A stretch of DNA of 55,759 nt, taken from contig CAMPET010000003.1 in the NCBI GenBank assembly GCA_946803715.1, forward strand, positions 851,554-907,312, in the 5' to 3' direction. Made by a program: the position numbers and the translations under genes. The stretch is from Beroe ovata. Its lineage: Eukaryota > Ctenophora > Nuda > Beroida > Beroidae. Of the stretch, positions 1 through 14,800 are shown in pieces. The notes under the pieces are model-generated. The model made no database searches, was not told where the DNA came from, and saw only the letters and a list, made by a program, of their open reading frames with translations. Position 1 is the stretch's first letter, and the number at the start of each line of letters is the position of its first letter.

Positions 1-130
1 GGGTGGGGTTTGTTAGGGGTGAGAGGGAGTTAGGGTGAGGTTTGTTTGGGAGTGAGGGGGAGTTAGGGTGAGGTTTGTTAGGGGGTATAGGGTAAGAGAT
101 AGGGGGTTTGGGGACAAGGGTAGTTGGTTG
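1..130. repeat. G-rich imperfect tandem repeat
   Basis: Imperfect repeats of a G-rich unit containing GAGTTAGGGTGAGGTTTGTT, seen about three times with variable spacers. It includes isolated TTAGGG words but no telomeric array. It probably lies in or beyond the 3' side of the PLAT gene, which runs off this edge of the window. Confidence 0.6.
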
Positions 131-378
131 AGAGAAATGGGTGAGGAGCTGCTTAATAAGGGAAATGATTAAGGGAAGATATATCAAATAGTAATGCTGA
201 GGAAAGACACAGAAACAAATATCATCATGCAGCTAAGCTAGGTCTCATTGTTCACTCGGTAGACACAAATCATGCTCAAGCAGTGAGCAAAGTATTTGAG
301 CATTTCTATAGAGATCGTAGCACTGACAGATAGGAATAACGAATAAAGCTATAAAGATCAAGAGAATTCATCGGCTAC

Positions 379-1974
379 CTGCGACATTCCAGCCACGAAT
401 GGGACGACATCACGATTGACATATACCTCTATGTCAGCCTTGACAAGGTCCCCTATGTCGGGCCCGTACACCGTGAACAGCAGCTCAGAGTCACGGGGGA
501 ATACGTTGTTATTGTCACTGTGGAGTCGTCGCTTCGTCATCTTACCGCGGTTACCGTGCAGAGTGATGAATACCTGGGGGGTAAGTGGGGAGTGTGGNGG
601 GTGGGGGGGGGCTGTGTGGTTAGTGGAAGAGGGGGAAACCTGGGAGAGTGTGTGGGGGTTTTGTGGGATTGGGAGGGGAGTGTGTGTGAGAGGGGTGCGT
701 GTGAGTGGGGTGTGAGCTTTTAAATATACGTTTCATGACGTTTCACCATATTATGTCATGCTATCATCGCAGTTTATTATATGCTGCTTATGATTTGGGG
801 ACCCATCATGATTCATGATACCTAGCTCCCTTAAGATCAGCAGATAGTGCTATAACTATAATAGTGTGGGTCGTGGCACATGTAATTTGAGCTGGGAATA
901 TGCTCTGCACCGCCAACAAAAATATCCCCCCTATAAGTAAGAATAGGTTAGCCCTAATCACTTAATTACTGTAGATCATGCATATATTGCCACACATACC
1001 ATTCTCTATTGGGTGGTTGCCATGGTAACATAGACAACATTAGATCACTATATTACAGCACAGCGCTGCACAGTGAATATAGATGCTCACTATTATATTG
1101 ACAACTTGCCATGATAATTGAAAATGGTGCTGTGCGTGTGAGAATGCTAAATATGTTTGGGACTCAACCTAATTGTCTTACTTGCATAATGCACATTGAT
1201 AGCGACCTTGATTACAGAGAAACTTATGATGTTTGAAAATGATATTAGATTTGATTAATGAATACACAGTTTATATGAAGAACCGTTTATATGGCCCATT
1301 GCCAACATACGACTATTTCAATAACCATGTGTTATAATATCCCATTTCAGTGTGAGCATTGTGGTGAACTAACTCTAGCATTGGTACCAGCACCCTTCAC
1401 ATCCCCCGTTTTAACAGTCACGTGGTATTCCTGTCCTCCGCCACTGCTCCCTGATATACTCCTCTCACTCCGCACACTGCCAGGACGGGAAACTGGGCGT
1501 GATACTGGACGATAGGAGGATGCCTGTGGACGAGAAAAATATACTGTATGTAACAGTTCGAGAGTTTGAATATATGGATGTTACAAGTTTGAGTATGGTG
1601 AAACTCCAGATACTGTGATTTGTGTCTACTAACAGCAATTGGTTTCTTCCTTGTATTCTGAGCTTGGTTGAACTTATTCCTGTAGTAGTGCTGAAGATGT
1701 GGGTCATCAAAAGAGTTGTACTCTGGCATAAGACCTTGTTTTACCACTTTTGGATAGACTGGTCTGCTGTGATGGGGCTCTTCAATTGCCTGTAAAATAT
1801 TTCTAGGTGAAAAAGGTCAACACCCATGGAATGGATTGTGGAATCATAATTATTATTCAAGTTTTATTACCGATCTTGCAGCATAAGGGAGACTTGTGTG
1901 ACTGCCTGATTGATACAAATACACATTGAACTTGTGTCTTTTCGAATTTCTCAAAGAGTTGTCATTGAGCATGT
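379..1974 (-). CDS. PLAT/LH2-domain protein, 5' part only
   Basis: Four phase-0 exons read on the minus strand: 1974-1871 (ATG at 1972), 1789-1634, 1523-1374 and 573-379, giving 201 residues before the gene leaves the window. Exons 3 and 4 join into the start of a PLAT (LH2, lipoxygenase-homology) beta-sandwich: EYHVTVKTGDVKGAGTNAR followed by VFITLHGNRGK, then an N-x-F segment and TVYGPDIGDLVKADIEV. This order (strand, G-D-x-x-G-A-G-T-x-A, V-x-I-T-L-x-G) is diagnostic of PLAT domains as in LOXHD1. The N-terminal 85 residues hold a YNSFDDPHL segment and an Arg/Ser-rich linker; YNS-x-x-D-x-HL also occurs near the start of ERICH3, a weak resemblance. Acceptors at exons 3 and 4 have strong pyrimidine tracts; the GTTAGT donors of exons 2 and 3 are less usual. 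PLAT domains bind membranes or proteins; the role here is unknown. More PLAT repeats may lie beyond the edge. Confidence 0.7.
574..720. repeat. G/T-rich low-complexity stretch
   Basis: Intron sequence of the PLAT gene made mostly of G and T on the plus strand. On the minus, coding strand it is C/A-rich and supplies the pyrimidine tract before the PLAT exon. It contains a single N at 598. Confidence 0.5.
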
Positions 1975-2579
1975 CTGAAACACCTGAACACCACTGATTA
2001 ATGAGTCATAAGTAAGGAAAGTCATTGTTTTCACTCGGAACAGGTCAAAACTTCATATCAATATTATTTGATAGAAAAGAAGTTCAATAAAAAGCACTGT
2101 TACTGAAAAATTCCCTTTTAGGTAGGTACTGGTATACTTCTTCATTATCAGTCATTACTTGCCTATGTTTTCCAAAGCAATATGATTATCTGAGTGTCTT
2201 TTGAGGATGATGCTACTTGGAACTTCAATAAATAATGGATCTTCAACAGCATAGCATTGAGAATCCATGACTTATCAATTTCATCATATGAATCTTATGA
2301 GAAGTAAAAGTGATTAGAACCAATTATTTCAGGCATATATTGTCCTAGTGTCAATTGACCAATATTTCCAGAAATCAATGAATTACAGCAACGCATTTAC
2401 CATACTTTTGTATAATTTACATCTGTTTATCACTTTATCAATGACTTGCTAATTAATCATGATATAAGGTATTGATATAGTATAATACCCTAATCAATTA
2501 ATTTTACAAGGTATTTATTTCCATGAATATGCTTCCATAAATATGTTTCCATAAACATGTTTCCATAAATATGCTTGGG

Positions 2580-3010
2580 CATTCAGATAAGATGAGATAC
2601 GACTGTGCACACGTTGCGCGCCCCTGTTCTACTCAGTGAACTGAAAAGTCGTAGAAACCACGGAGCGCAGCGCGCGCGGAGTATTTGGGTCACGCAGCGC
2701 GGGAACAGATACGACACAATTGTTGTCAATCGATGATAAACCCTGTCAGATATTTCGTTTCGCACGCGCGCGGCGCAAACTTATTTATATTCTCACACAG
2801 GGTCTGACAGGGTCTGATGCACGCTGCTTTGCATGTTCCTGCGCGCTGCCTGGCCCAAATACTCCGCGCGCGCTGCTCAACCCCGCATGGCTTGCGACAT
2901 TTAAGATCAGCTAATTTAATTGCTAATGAAGCGCGCAATTTGTGCATATGTATGTCATATGCGGAGAAATTTTTAATCTAATTGGCGCGCGCGCGAATTT
3001 ATTCTTTATG
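2580..3010. repeat. GC-rich dispersed foldback repeat
   Basis: A CG-rich island with many GCGCGC words in otherwise AT-rich DNA. A roughly 28-bp segment near 2662-2692 (ending GGAGTATTTGGGTCA) recurs inverted at about 2850-2880. The module from 2600 to 2706 matches 22325-22573, and the segment at 2725-2800 (TCGATGATA...CCCTGTC...TTTCGTTT...GCGCAAACTTATT) matches copies near 21830, 22122, 50237, 51078 and 51448. It is therefore a dispersed repeat. No coding capacity is seen. It lies between the divergent PLAT and con80 genes. Confidence 0.7.
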
Positions 3011-3455
3011 GTGCCCGCCACATCGCAGCAGGAAGTTACGAGACAGCTGCCGACCTGGTCACGAAAATTATTTAAATAATAATAATTTTATGATTACTAT
3101 TGCATATTGAGTTTTTGCTGGTTATGCTCACTTTTATGTGCTGCACTATTCTTCATTTTTTTCAGATTAGTGTCTTTTCTGCAGCAATTATTCCTGAATT
3201 TTATTTAGTCATTGATTTCTCAACCAGCTGTATTGCTCCATAAAAATTGAGATTCTAATGAAAACCCTTGATTTGAGCCATCCTTTTCCAATAAGCGCAT
3301 AATTTGTTTTAAATTCGTTTGTACCTGATTAATATTGATAAAATTATTGTGCAATACATCATTATCATCTTATTGTCCTTTTCGTTAATCATTGCTACTC
3401 CTTGAACACCCTGTTGTCAAATATTGTCTCCTCAGCCAAATTTTGAAGATGTAAT

Positions 3456-5841
3456 ATGACTGAAGTTCAAGTAGGTGTATCAATGGCTAATTCTTGGACA
3501 CTTGAGCAACAATTGGTAAGTTTTTGTGATATGCCTATTGCCTAAATCTGTGATATACAAATCCAGCTTTATTTATCCGAAAAATTGTTATTTGTTATAC
3601 TTACTTAACCTATTTTAGACTATTGTGGATGAGTTTGAGGAGTTACAGAGAACATTGGATGCTCAGCTAGAGGGGCTTGAGAATATTGTTTCTAAAGAGG
3701 TAATTAAATGGACCAAAAAGTCATCTTTTAAGCTTGCTTATTTCATAAATGACAAACTTCAACTCTTATAATTGTTCCACCTTTTGATAGCCCTTTAAAG
3801 CCCTGGAAACTGACAGTAGGGGTGTAATAAGGAATAATAATTACATCACATTCTGCTCGACTAGGCATTANATGAGTAACTTAAGATCCAGTTTCCTCCC
3901 TGATCGTGATTGGAAGTACTGGAACAAATTGCCTGTTTATGTCAAGAATTCTTCAAATGTAAATGAGTTTAAAACTAATCTAGATTTATTTAAGAGCAGT
4001 TGTGAGCATTGATCAGAATACAACTATTGGGAAGTATCTAATTTGATTCTTGACAGAGTAGAAGGAGAGAATTACTTAGTAATTAAGTTAAGTTCAATCA
4101 TTATTTTACCGAAAATCCTTCTGTAGCAAGGGAATCAATATATGTTTGAAATTCCTAATTATTTGTCTAAGAGTCATTTTTGACTTATAAAGGTAATGTT
4201 TTGACTATAAAGTTCTCATGCATCACATGTGGTCTTATCTTATCAAATCATTTATTTATGATCTGTATATAGGATTTGTTATGTTAATCAGCTGTTGATA
4301 ATGGGGCACTTACTAGTGCAGAAGTCTTGTAGAGATAAATCCAAAGTGAATATTAGAGTTGATTCATGTCAAAATTATTCAATTCAATTCAATTCTGAAG
4401 GTTTCAGGTTCTAATTTGCAAGTTAATTTGTGGTCAGCCAGTGAGTGCTTTGATTCGATATTGTGGATCTGATACCATCTTGTGGGTTCAAAAGTTTACC
4501 ATTACAAATTTTATCATAATAGTTTGCTGCATTTCATCCTTCCATCATCATTATGAATCATTTTATAATTGAACCACTGATCATGACAGGTATGAATCAA
4601 GGAATGAATAATGTCCCTGACAAGATTGGGAAGCAGCATATTGAAGTATCAAATATGCTCAGTAGGAGGCTGATCCAGCTACGTGCTGCACGGACCCTCT
4701 GGCACAAGGACATGAACCAATTTATGGATCACATTCTCAGGGTGAATGATGATGGGTTGTCATATGATGTGCTTCCATGGATTATAGGTGAGTTTTCCAT
4801 TTTTGAATTCACCACTATAGTGGGGAATAAAATTGAGGGTCTTTCATGAACACTGTCAAGTATCATGTAACATTTCAGATTACTATACAGTATTCAAGAG
4901 ATTTGCTTGGACTTGATTTATTTCTGTATATTCATTTGAAGAGAAGCAGATTTAGAATACTAGAAAAATAGATTATTCGATTTACTGATTAAAACTGCTC
5001 TGACAAGAATGAAAAGTTGGTTTACTGGATTAAAATCTCATCTTAGCGAGGCAGACATCTTTTGTTTTACATCTTTACTGTGGGACAAGAAAAACTCAGG
5101 CTAAAGCTTGGGCTGGGAATGGTAGAAAACTAGATACAAATCATATAAGAGTCTTGGGTTAAAATGAGAGGACTATTGTATGGCCAGTGGATGGACCCCA
5201 TGTTAATTTTCTAAGAGTTTTTTTCCTTATGGAAGGCCCCCAGCGAAGTACTATCTGATGTTTCCCATGTTACTTATTGGCGCACCAACACCGCGTCAGG
5301 TCGCGTACGGAAGGGAGAGAAGTCGAGTCAGCCGGTCAGTATGGGAGCATGTCAGGAGTTTATGCCGGTAGTACTTCGTTTCTTGCACAGTGACCGCGAT
5401 GAGCACATGCACATCGCTCTGGTCATGGTACGTGTTATAACATCTTATATTTGATACATCAACAGCTGTCTCTCTAATTATTTGCATTGTAATGATTTCT
5501 ATTTTGATATGCATTCGTCGGTCTGTATTTCAACGTTGAAAGCTCAGGCAAACAAATTTAACGATTTCATCAGAACACAAACTTTTGCACCTGAGCGCAA
5601 AGTCAACTCAAAGTAATCATAACACCAACCACCTCAGGTACAGTCACTTTTGGAGCGGTTTTGGGAGCAGCTCCTCCAGATGTCACGTAACCACCTTACC
5701 AACTGCCAGAGTGGTAACTTGGAGAGTCTCTACATGGTCCTGGTAACGACAGTTGAACGTGTGAAAGTGTTGTGTGACTGTAGGAATGATGTTGTGTGCA
5801 AGGAGGCCACGGCCGCATACAAGATGCTACAACAGTTGTGA
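3456..5841 (+). CDS. Katanin p80-like con80-domain protein
   Basis: Proposed exons are 3456-3515, 3619-3699, 4523-4787, 5300-5427 and 5638-5841; they close in phase at 245 residues. The core LSRRLIQLRAARTLW ... ILRVNDDGLSYDVLPWI, followed by CQEFMPVVLRFLHSD and LLERFWEQLL, matches the con80 domain at the C-terminus of katanin p80 (KATNB1) and in KATNBL1. In that family con80 binds the katanin p60 AAA ATPase and regulates microtubule severing. There is no WD40 propeller, so it resembles KATNBL1 rather than KATNB1. The first two exons encode a short acidic/helical N-terminus that could form coiled coil. The start of exon 3 is uncertain: an acceptor at 4589 is also possible but would break the phase. 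A pyrimidine-rich CTCAG lies 20 bases before the ATG. Intron 2 carries a LINE remnant. Confidence 0.7.
3842..4396 (+). mobile_element. LINE (non-LTR retrotransposon) 3' remnant
   Basis: At about 3842-4012 a frame ends in DRDWKYWNKLPVYVKNSSN, EFKTNLDLF and a stop. The pattern W-N-x-L-P-x-x-V-x-x-x-x-x-V-x-x-F-K-x-x-L-D is the familiar C-terminal tail of non-LTR retrotransposon reverse-transcriptase proteins. It is followed by AT-rich 3' UTR ending in (AATTC)n at 4379-4395. The last 110 bp recur at 22755-22869 with the same tail. It is 5'-truncated, inserted in sense orientation in the con80 intron, with an N at 3871. Confidence 0.7.
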
Positions 5842-6705
5842 TACCGACCTCTCTGTGATGTTGGATGAAGAGTGTTAGAGCTCGTTATAAGTACGATGAG
5901 AAGATAAATTGTCAATGAATAAGTGAGATGCCGATCGGCACCTGCTAGAGTTCCGATCGTTCAGTTGATTGATCACCATGGCAATTGTCAAATATTAGCC
6001 AGGACTAAAAGTTAATTGCGGATTCCCGATTTTTCACTTACTATATTGATAGTGGACACAGCATAGTTCGTGTTATAGTCAAGATGTAAGTCATATTCAT
6101 TTATTAAGTAATTTTATTCATGGTAAATATTCTATGGATTAAATGAGAAACAGTTTAACTGATTCAATCAATCATAAACTGAGTATGTGTGGTTTCGAAA
6201 ATTTCTGGGTTGCGAATATTACAATTTAAAGGTGATGTTGACCACACCTATTGCTTATTTTGAATGCCAGTTAACAATAATTGATGATGATGATGGGAGA
6301 TTGTGAGGTCACTTCAGGGGGAAGAATACCTCTTTCAGTTGACTCCATGATATTTGATGCTTTAGATATTTTTATAAATTTGTAAAAAAGGTAAATATTA
6401 GAAAACGCGAGTTACAACTATTGTAAATATGAACAATTCCAATTTTCAATATACCAGTTTTTATTAACGAATAAAAGTTCAATGAGGTGGCATGTGTCAC
6501 CTGCGTTTCAGTTTCAACACAGGCTTAAAGAGATAGATTGTGAATCCTGTGAGATTTACTCTAGGATCATCAGTCAATAGTCACTGAAATGATTTCATTC
6601 ATTTCCTTCTCTGTATCAGTCACCAACCGCAGCAAATCCATTAGGATGTGAAGGCTATTTCGTAGGACCAATGTTGAATGCCGGTGTGATATAACAGTGA
6701 GAGCT
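5842..6705. other. Intergenic, con80 gene to NDOR1
   Basis: AT-rich spacer holding the 3' UTR of the con80 gene and the upstream region of NDOR1. I see no coding exon, RNA gene or clear repeat. Confidence 0.5.
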
Positions 6706-9829
<3,124 letters not shown>

Positions 9830-10064
9830 TTCAGGACTTGTTTTTTGACCCGTTTTTTATTTGATGATGGTTTTCAATATGCAATCTTGTTTTTCATGAT
9901 AGGTACATGTTCAATTTATTTTTGTTGCAATTCACAGTATTGTTGTTCAACTTATCAATGCATTCACTGAATCCAGTTGTTGATTACAGTTATTTCAATC
10001 ATGATCTGTCAATATTCAATATTGTCTATTTACGATGACACCCCTTACCTTGTTTTAGGGGGCT

Positions 10065-11811
10065 ATGTCACTGTTCAAGTCCCGCGAGTGGTGGTACACT
10101 AATGTTGGTGTCAACGAGGAATTTGACACGAGTAACATTGCTATTGGCAACATTGACAACAGCCCCGATGAAATAGGTACTGTCAGCTGATATGATTCCC
10201 TCCCCCAATACCTGACAGCACCCATTCCCTTACACTCCCTACTTAACCGATACTCCCTAATAACACTCCCCCACTCTCCCTCAGAGAAGATAGTGGTGGG
10301 CTCCCTACAAGGTATACTCAGGGTATACTGCCCCCGTACAAAGGGTGGCAATCACGAGGACCTAATGTTGGAGTTTCAGACTGACAGCCCCATCCTCGGG
10401 CTGGCTATAGGACACCTCGTGGGGGACAGGGGCCTTTTCCTGGCCCTCCTCCACCCACGCAAAGTGGCAGTCTGTTCAGTGACTGCTGACACCAGTACAG
10501 AACAGACTGGTGTTTTCTACAGTGTTAGTCAGGTGTATAGTCACAAGTTGGAGAGAACAGCGTGCAACATGTGTCTCGGGTCATTCGGCAGCGTCAAGAG
10601 TAAGTGTGGTTGTTGTTATAGTGGTTTCAGTTGTTGTTAAATGACGTTGTGTGACTGTGTTTCTTGTCGGCAAGTTTGTTTATCGAATGAATACATTTCA
10701 CTGCTCATTGGTAACAAACCATTCCCATGTGTACTATAGTCATTGATTGTATCTTACACTCTACTGACTAATCATTCCGATATTTCATACTCTCATCATC
10801 GATGATGACATGTTTGTTGTCACGGTACTAACACCGCTGTTGACACTATTTGTTGACACCACGCATCACCTCAGATAAAGACTACATCTGTGTGCAGTCG
10901 ATGGACGGCATGCTATCATTCTACGAACAAGACAGTTTCGCATTTGCCCGCTTTATCCCCCAATTCCTCATTCCCGGTCCACTTTGCTACATCCCCTCAA
11001 CCGACACATTCGTCACTTCCTCCTCATCCAACTTTGTGGAAGCGTACCGATACCAAACCCTGGCTGTTGCCACTGAATCGGAGAACAAGGAGCAGATGAA
11101 GACCGGCACGGGTAAACGGCTACGTGTGGATTGGAAGACTAATATCGGGGATAATGTCCTCGATATCCAGATATTCACGCACACCGAGGACAGCTCAAGC
11201 ACAACGATATTCGTGTTGGGTGAACACAATCTCTTTGCCCTGCGGGAAAACGGAGTCGTGAAGTACATGAAGAAATACGACTTTAACCCGAGCTGTTTTG
11301 CTCCCTACGCTAGTTTAACAGAGGGTAGTGTGAATATGCTGGTAGCTAATTACCGACAGACGTGCTATGTATGGCAAGATACTACACTTGTNTTATTTAA
11401 TCTAATGTCTGTTTGTCAGTATTTTTGTCTCTTTTTCTTTGTTTACAGTTTGTGTCTGTGTGTGTATGTACTTGTGTTCGTTTGTCTGTGCTGTTAGACG
11501 TTATCTAAATGTGAGTATAATATTGTGACACCACAATATGTTTCAGATCATTGAAAGGTCACATAGTATCGCTGGACGAAACTGGTAAACTATACGTGTC
11601 ATATCTGGGTACAGATCCCTCGCTTAACACGACCACAACGACAGATAAACGGGAAATAAACTACGAGGTAATGTGGAATGTAGTGCAGTATTTTGGTGCT
11701 AGTCGCAGGTCGTTAAATTATCTACTGAGCATCTAAATTGTGATTTTGTTGAATCTTTGAATTGGTGTTTTTGTAGGAAAAAGATCAGGAAATGGCTAAG
11801 TTGCAGCAGAN

Positions 11812-11842
<31 letters not shown>

Positions 11843-14800
11843 TCAGTTTGTAAGTGTTTGTCTCTGTCAGTGTTTGTCTGTTTTCTAGGCCTGTAAGTCT
11901 GTTTTTATTTGATCTAATGTCTGTTTTTTCTCTTCTTCTTTGTTTACTGTTTATGTCTGTGTATGTACTTGTGTTCGTTTGTGTGTGCTGTTAGACGTTA
12001 TCTAAATGTGAGTATATTGTGATAACACAATATGTTTCAGATCATTGAAAGGTCACATAGTATCGCTGGACGAAACTGGTAAACTGTATGTGTCATATCT
12101 GGGTACAGATCCCTCGCTTAACACAACCGCAACGACAGATAAACGGGAAATAAACTACGAGGTAATGTGGAATGTAGTGCAGTGTTCCAGTGCAGTATTT
12201 TGGTGCTAGTCGCAGGTCATTAAATTATCTACTGAGCATCTAAATTGTGATTTTGTTGAATCTTTGAATTGGTCTTTTTGCAGGAAAAAGATCAGGAAAT
12301 GGCTAAGTTGCAGCAGATAATCAGAGAATGTACCAAACCGATTGAGCACGCACCCAAAGTTTCAGAACAGTCAGATTTCTCGATATTCGTTGAGCCAATC
12401 ACTGGATTAGATGCAGCAGGAGTAAAACACGAGGAATCAGACACTGAATACTCGACAGTTACAGTGAAGGTGAGTTGAAAATGGTGTTTCTGTCAACAGT
12501 AACCTAGAAATTTGGCACTGTCACATAGAATTTCGTCGTTTGTGTCACGCGCAGCAACATTTTATCATCCGAATCTGCTTACAAATAGTGGTGAGTGTGG
12601 GAAACCCGCGGCGCGCACGCGTCGCGGTTCACTGATTCGTTCTTCCTGACGAATCACATGACAGGGAATTGTGTTTGTCAAAACAAGTTTTTTGTCATAA
12701 TTTCGTCATTCAGGCTGCGCTAACAGTCAATGGCTGCAAATGATCTTTTTCGAGAATCAACTTTTTCGTTCGTACACCTCCAACTTTATTTCGCGTCACG
12801 AGCCATTCAATTGTGCCGTGACCATTACCCACAGTTTGAATGGACTCCATGGTCCATTCGAGTGACATTGCCTATACTTTTAAAACAAAAACAAGCATCA
12901 TTAACACAAAAAAGGGGTAGGAAAGTAAAAGTCATGCGATGGCCGGGAATCGAACCCGGATCAACTGCTTGGAAGGCAACTATGCTGACCATTACACCAC
13001 CATCGCTCTGTCCATGATTGAAGTTTTATGGTCATATCCTTCACCAGGTCAATCTGAGGTGTTCGTCCAAGATCAGCCTCGACAAAGTTACACTTACAAT
13101 TGCCCCCGAAGTACCATTCTACGCTACCCAACGCTCAGTAACCCTCACCAATGTTGGTAAGTTGGGGAAGTTGCACAGTGAAATAGATTCATCAAATCAC
13201 AAATATGGGATGTAAGGAATCTGAGAATTTTCATTTGCGTTTGCCTATGGTGCAAATGCTCTCATGGCAAGATTGACCTCAGGTGGTAATACTATGGACT
13301 CAATGAGTGGGTCTCTGAGCTACAGAACCTACAATTTTGGTATTAAGATGTGTAATATGATGTGTGTGCAATGTAAATTGTACATATTGTTTTGTGTTGT
13401 ATTTGGTGTGATAGTGACGCTGTGCCTGTGCCGTTAATATGAATTCTTACACAGTTGATAAAAAGTTCTCGGTGTTTTAGTTGCTACAACTCCAGGTTCA
13501 GGTCCCACGTCCATGGCAAGTTTCTCTATCTATAACACGGGAGAGCGTGCAGCGAGTGACATGTCCATCCCCCTTGTTGCTCACTACACCAACAACCACA
13601 ACTCTCCGCGGTCTGTACACAACTCTATCATCCTACCCCTGTCCATAGCCGGGGCTGCCACCAGCCCTGAGAAAACTGCTGCTCACAAGGTAAGTGACGG
13701 ATTCTTGATGGTCGTCTTAGCTTTAAGCATGACACTCGCTCAAGAAATGTATTTCTTAGAGTTGAGGATGAGTTTAGGTAGACGTAGAATGGAAACATCG
13801 GTTTCATTCTAAAGTGATAACTGATAATCGAGAGAAAAACTAAGAAAATTGGAATAAAATGAAACATGGTTATTTTGGAACTCTTTGATTTTTAAATACT
13901 TTCAATGAGCAACATGTACACGTTCGATAATGTCTATAAGTATCCGTAGAGGCGTTGTTCTAGTTCTGCCATCCCCAGTGCAACATGTCATTCTCCCCCC
14001 ACATCTCACACGCTTTGCTCTGTGGTCTCGACTCTGTGATCTGCACAGAATCCGGGAAATCATCATTGCTCAGCACCAGGCTCGTTTCTCGTTCGAAACC
14101 GTGGATTTTCTTGTCGTAGCACGTCATCTCCACCAAATCTCTCAAGTTATTCTCCAGTTTCCGCTGGTGACGCTTGCTCGAACTCGCCAATTGGAACCAC
14201 CCAAAGCCGAAGAGAGCCTCAGTATCCCAGCCGTGGACTGTTTCAAATGGCAGCTCCACCGAGCCGGCAGTAATCACCTCATCAGGTCTGCTCTCCACGT
14301 ACGCTCTGAGAGCCGTGTAGAGTGGATTATTGTTGAGGGTGTCCACTAGATCGTTAGTCAAGCACGTGGCCCTCAGATCTGTGGTGAGAGTGTCGTAGAA
14401 TATCTGTGGCCACCACTCCAGACTGTTGCCAAACTGGTATATCTCATTCATATTCTGACGGAGAGCTGGGGTGATCAACACTCCGGTCTCACTCTCGAAA
14501 TTCCCTATTTTCAGGTTCAGGAGGTCCCTAGCCTCGTCCCAGGTAGTGACTTGGTTCGTGCTGTAGTAGAGAGGGTTGTATCCTGTCTCCTGTGCCGTGC
14601 TTATCAGTACAACTGTCACCGGAGTCCGCTTGTTGGCCGTGTTCTCCGCTCTACCCAGGTCGAGTGGTGCCATATTTACCAGACTGGGTTCAATGACATT
14701 GTAATCCATGCTCTCTCCCTTCTTGCCGTCCCCCAGGGGGAAATCGTAGAAACCCCATCCTCTGTTTAGATCCACATGCTGAATGATGGATGCCGTGTCC

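Noticed and set aside
1-130. Possible telomeric repeat (TTAGGG words)
   Set aside because: The words are scattered in a longer irregular G-rich unit and a gene lies directly beside them.
358-723. Plus-strand reading of the PLAT exon (IDIYLYVSLDKVPYVGPVH) with a GTAAGT at 581
   Set aside because: Protein-like but matches no family. The opposite strand gives a clear PLAT segment with a good acceptor, so this is its shadow.
1417-1617. Plus-strand frame resembling an exon (HCQDGKLGVILDDRRMPVDE) after a TTTTAACAG
   Set aside because: It overlaps the minus-strand PLAT exons, which have excellent acceptors, consistent phases and recognisable homology. No partner plus-strand exon fits its phase.
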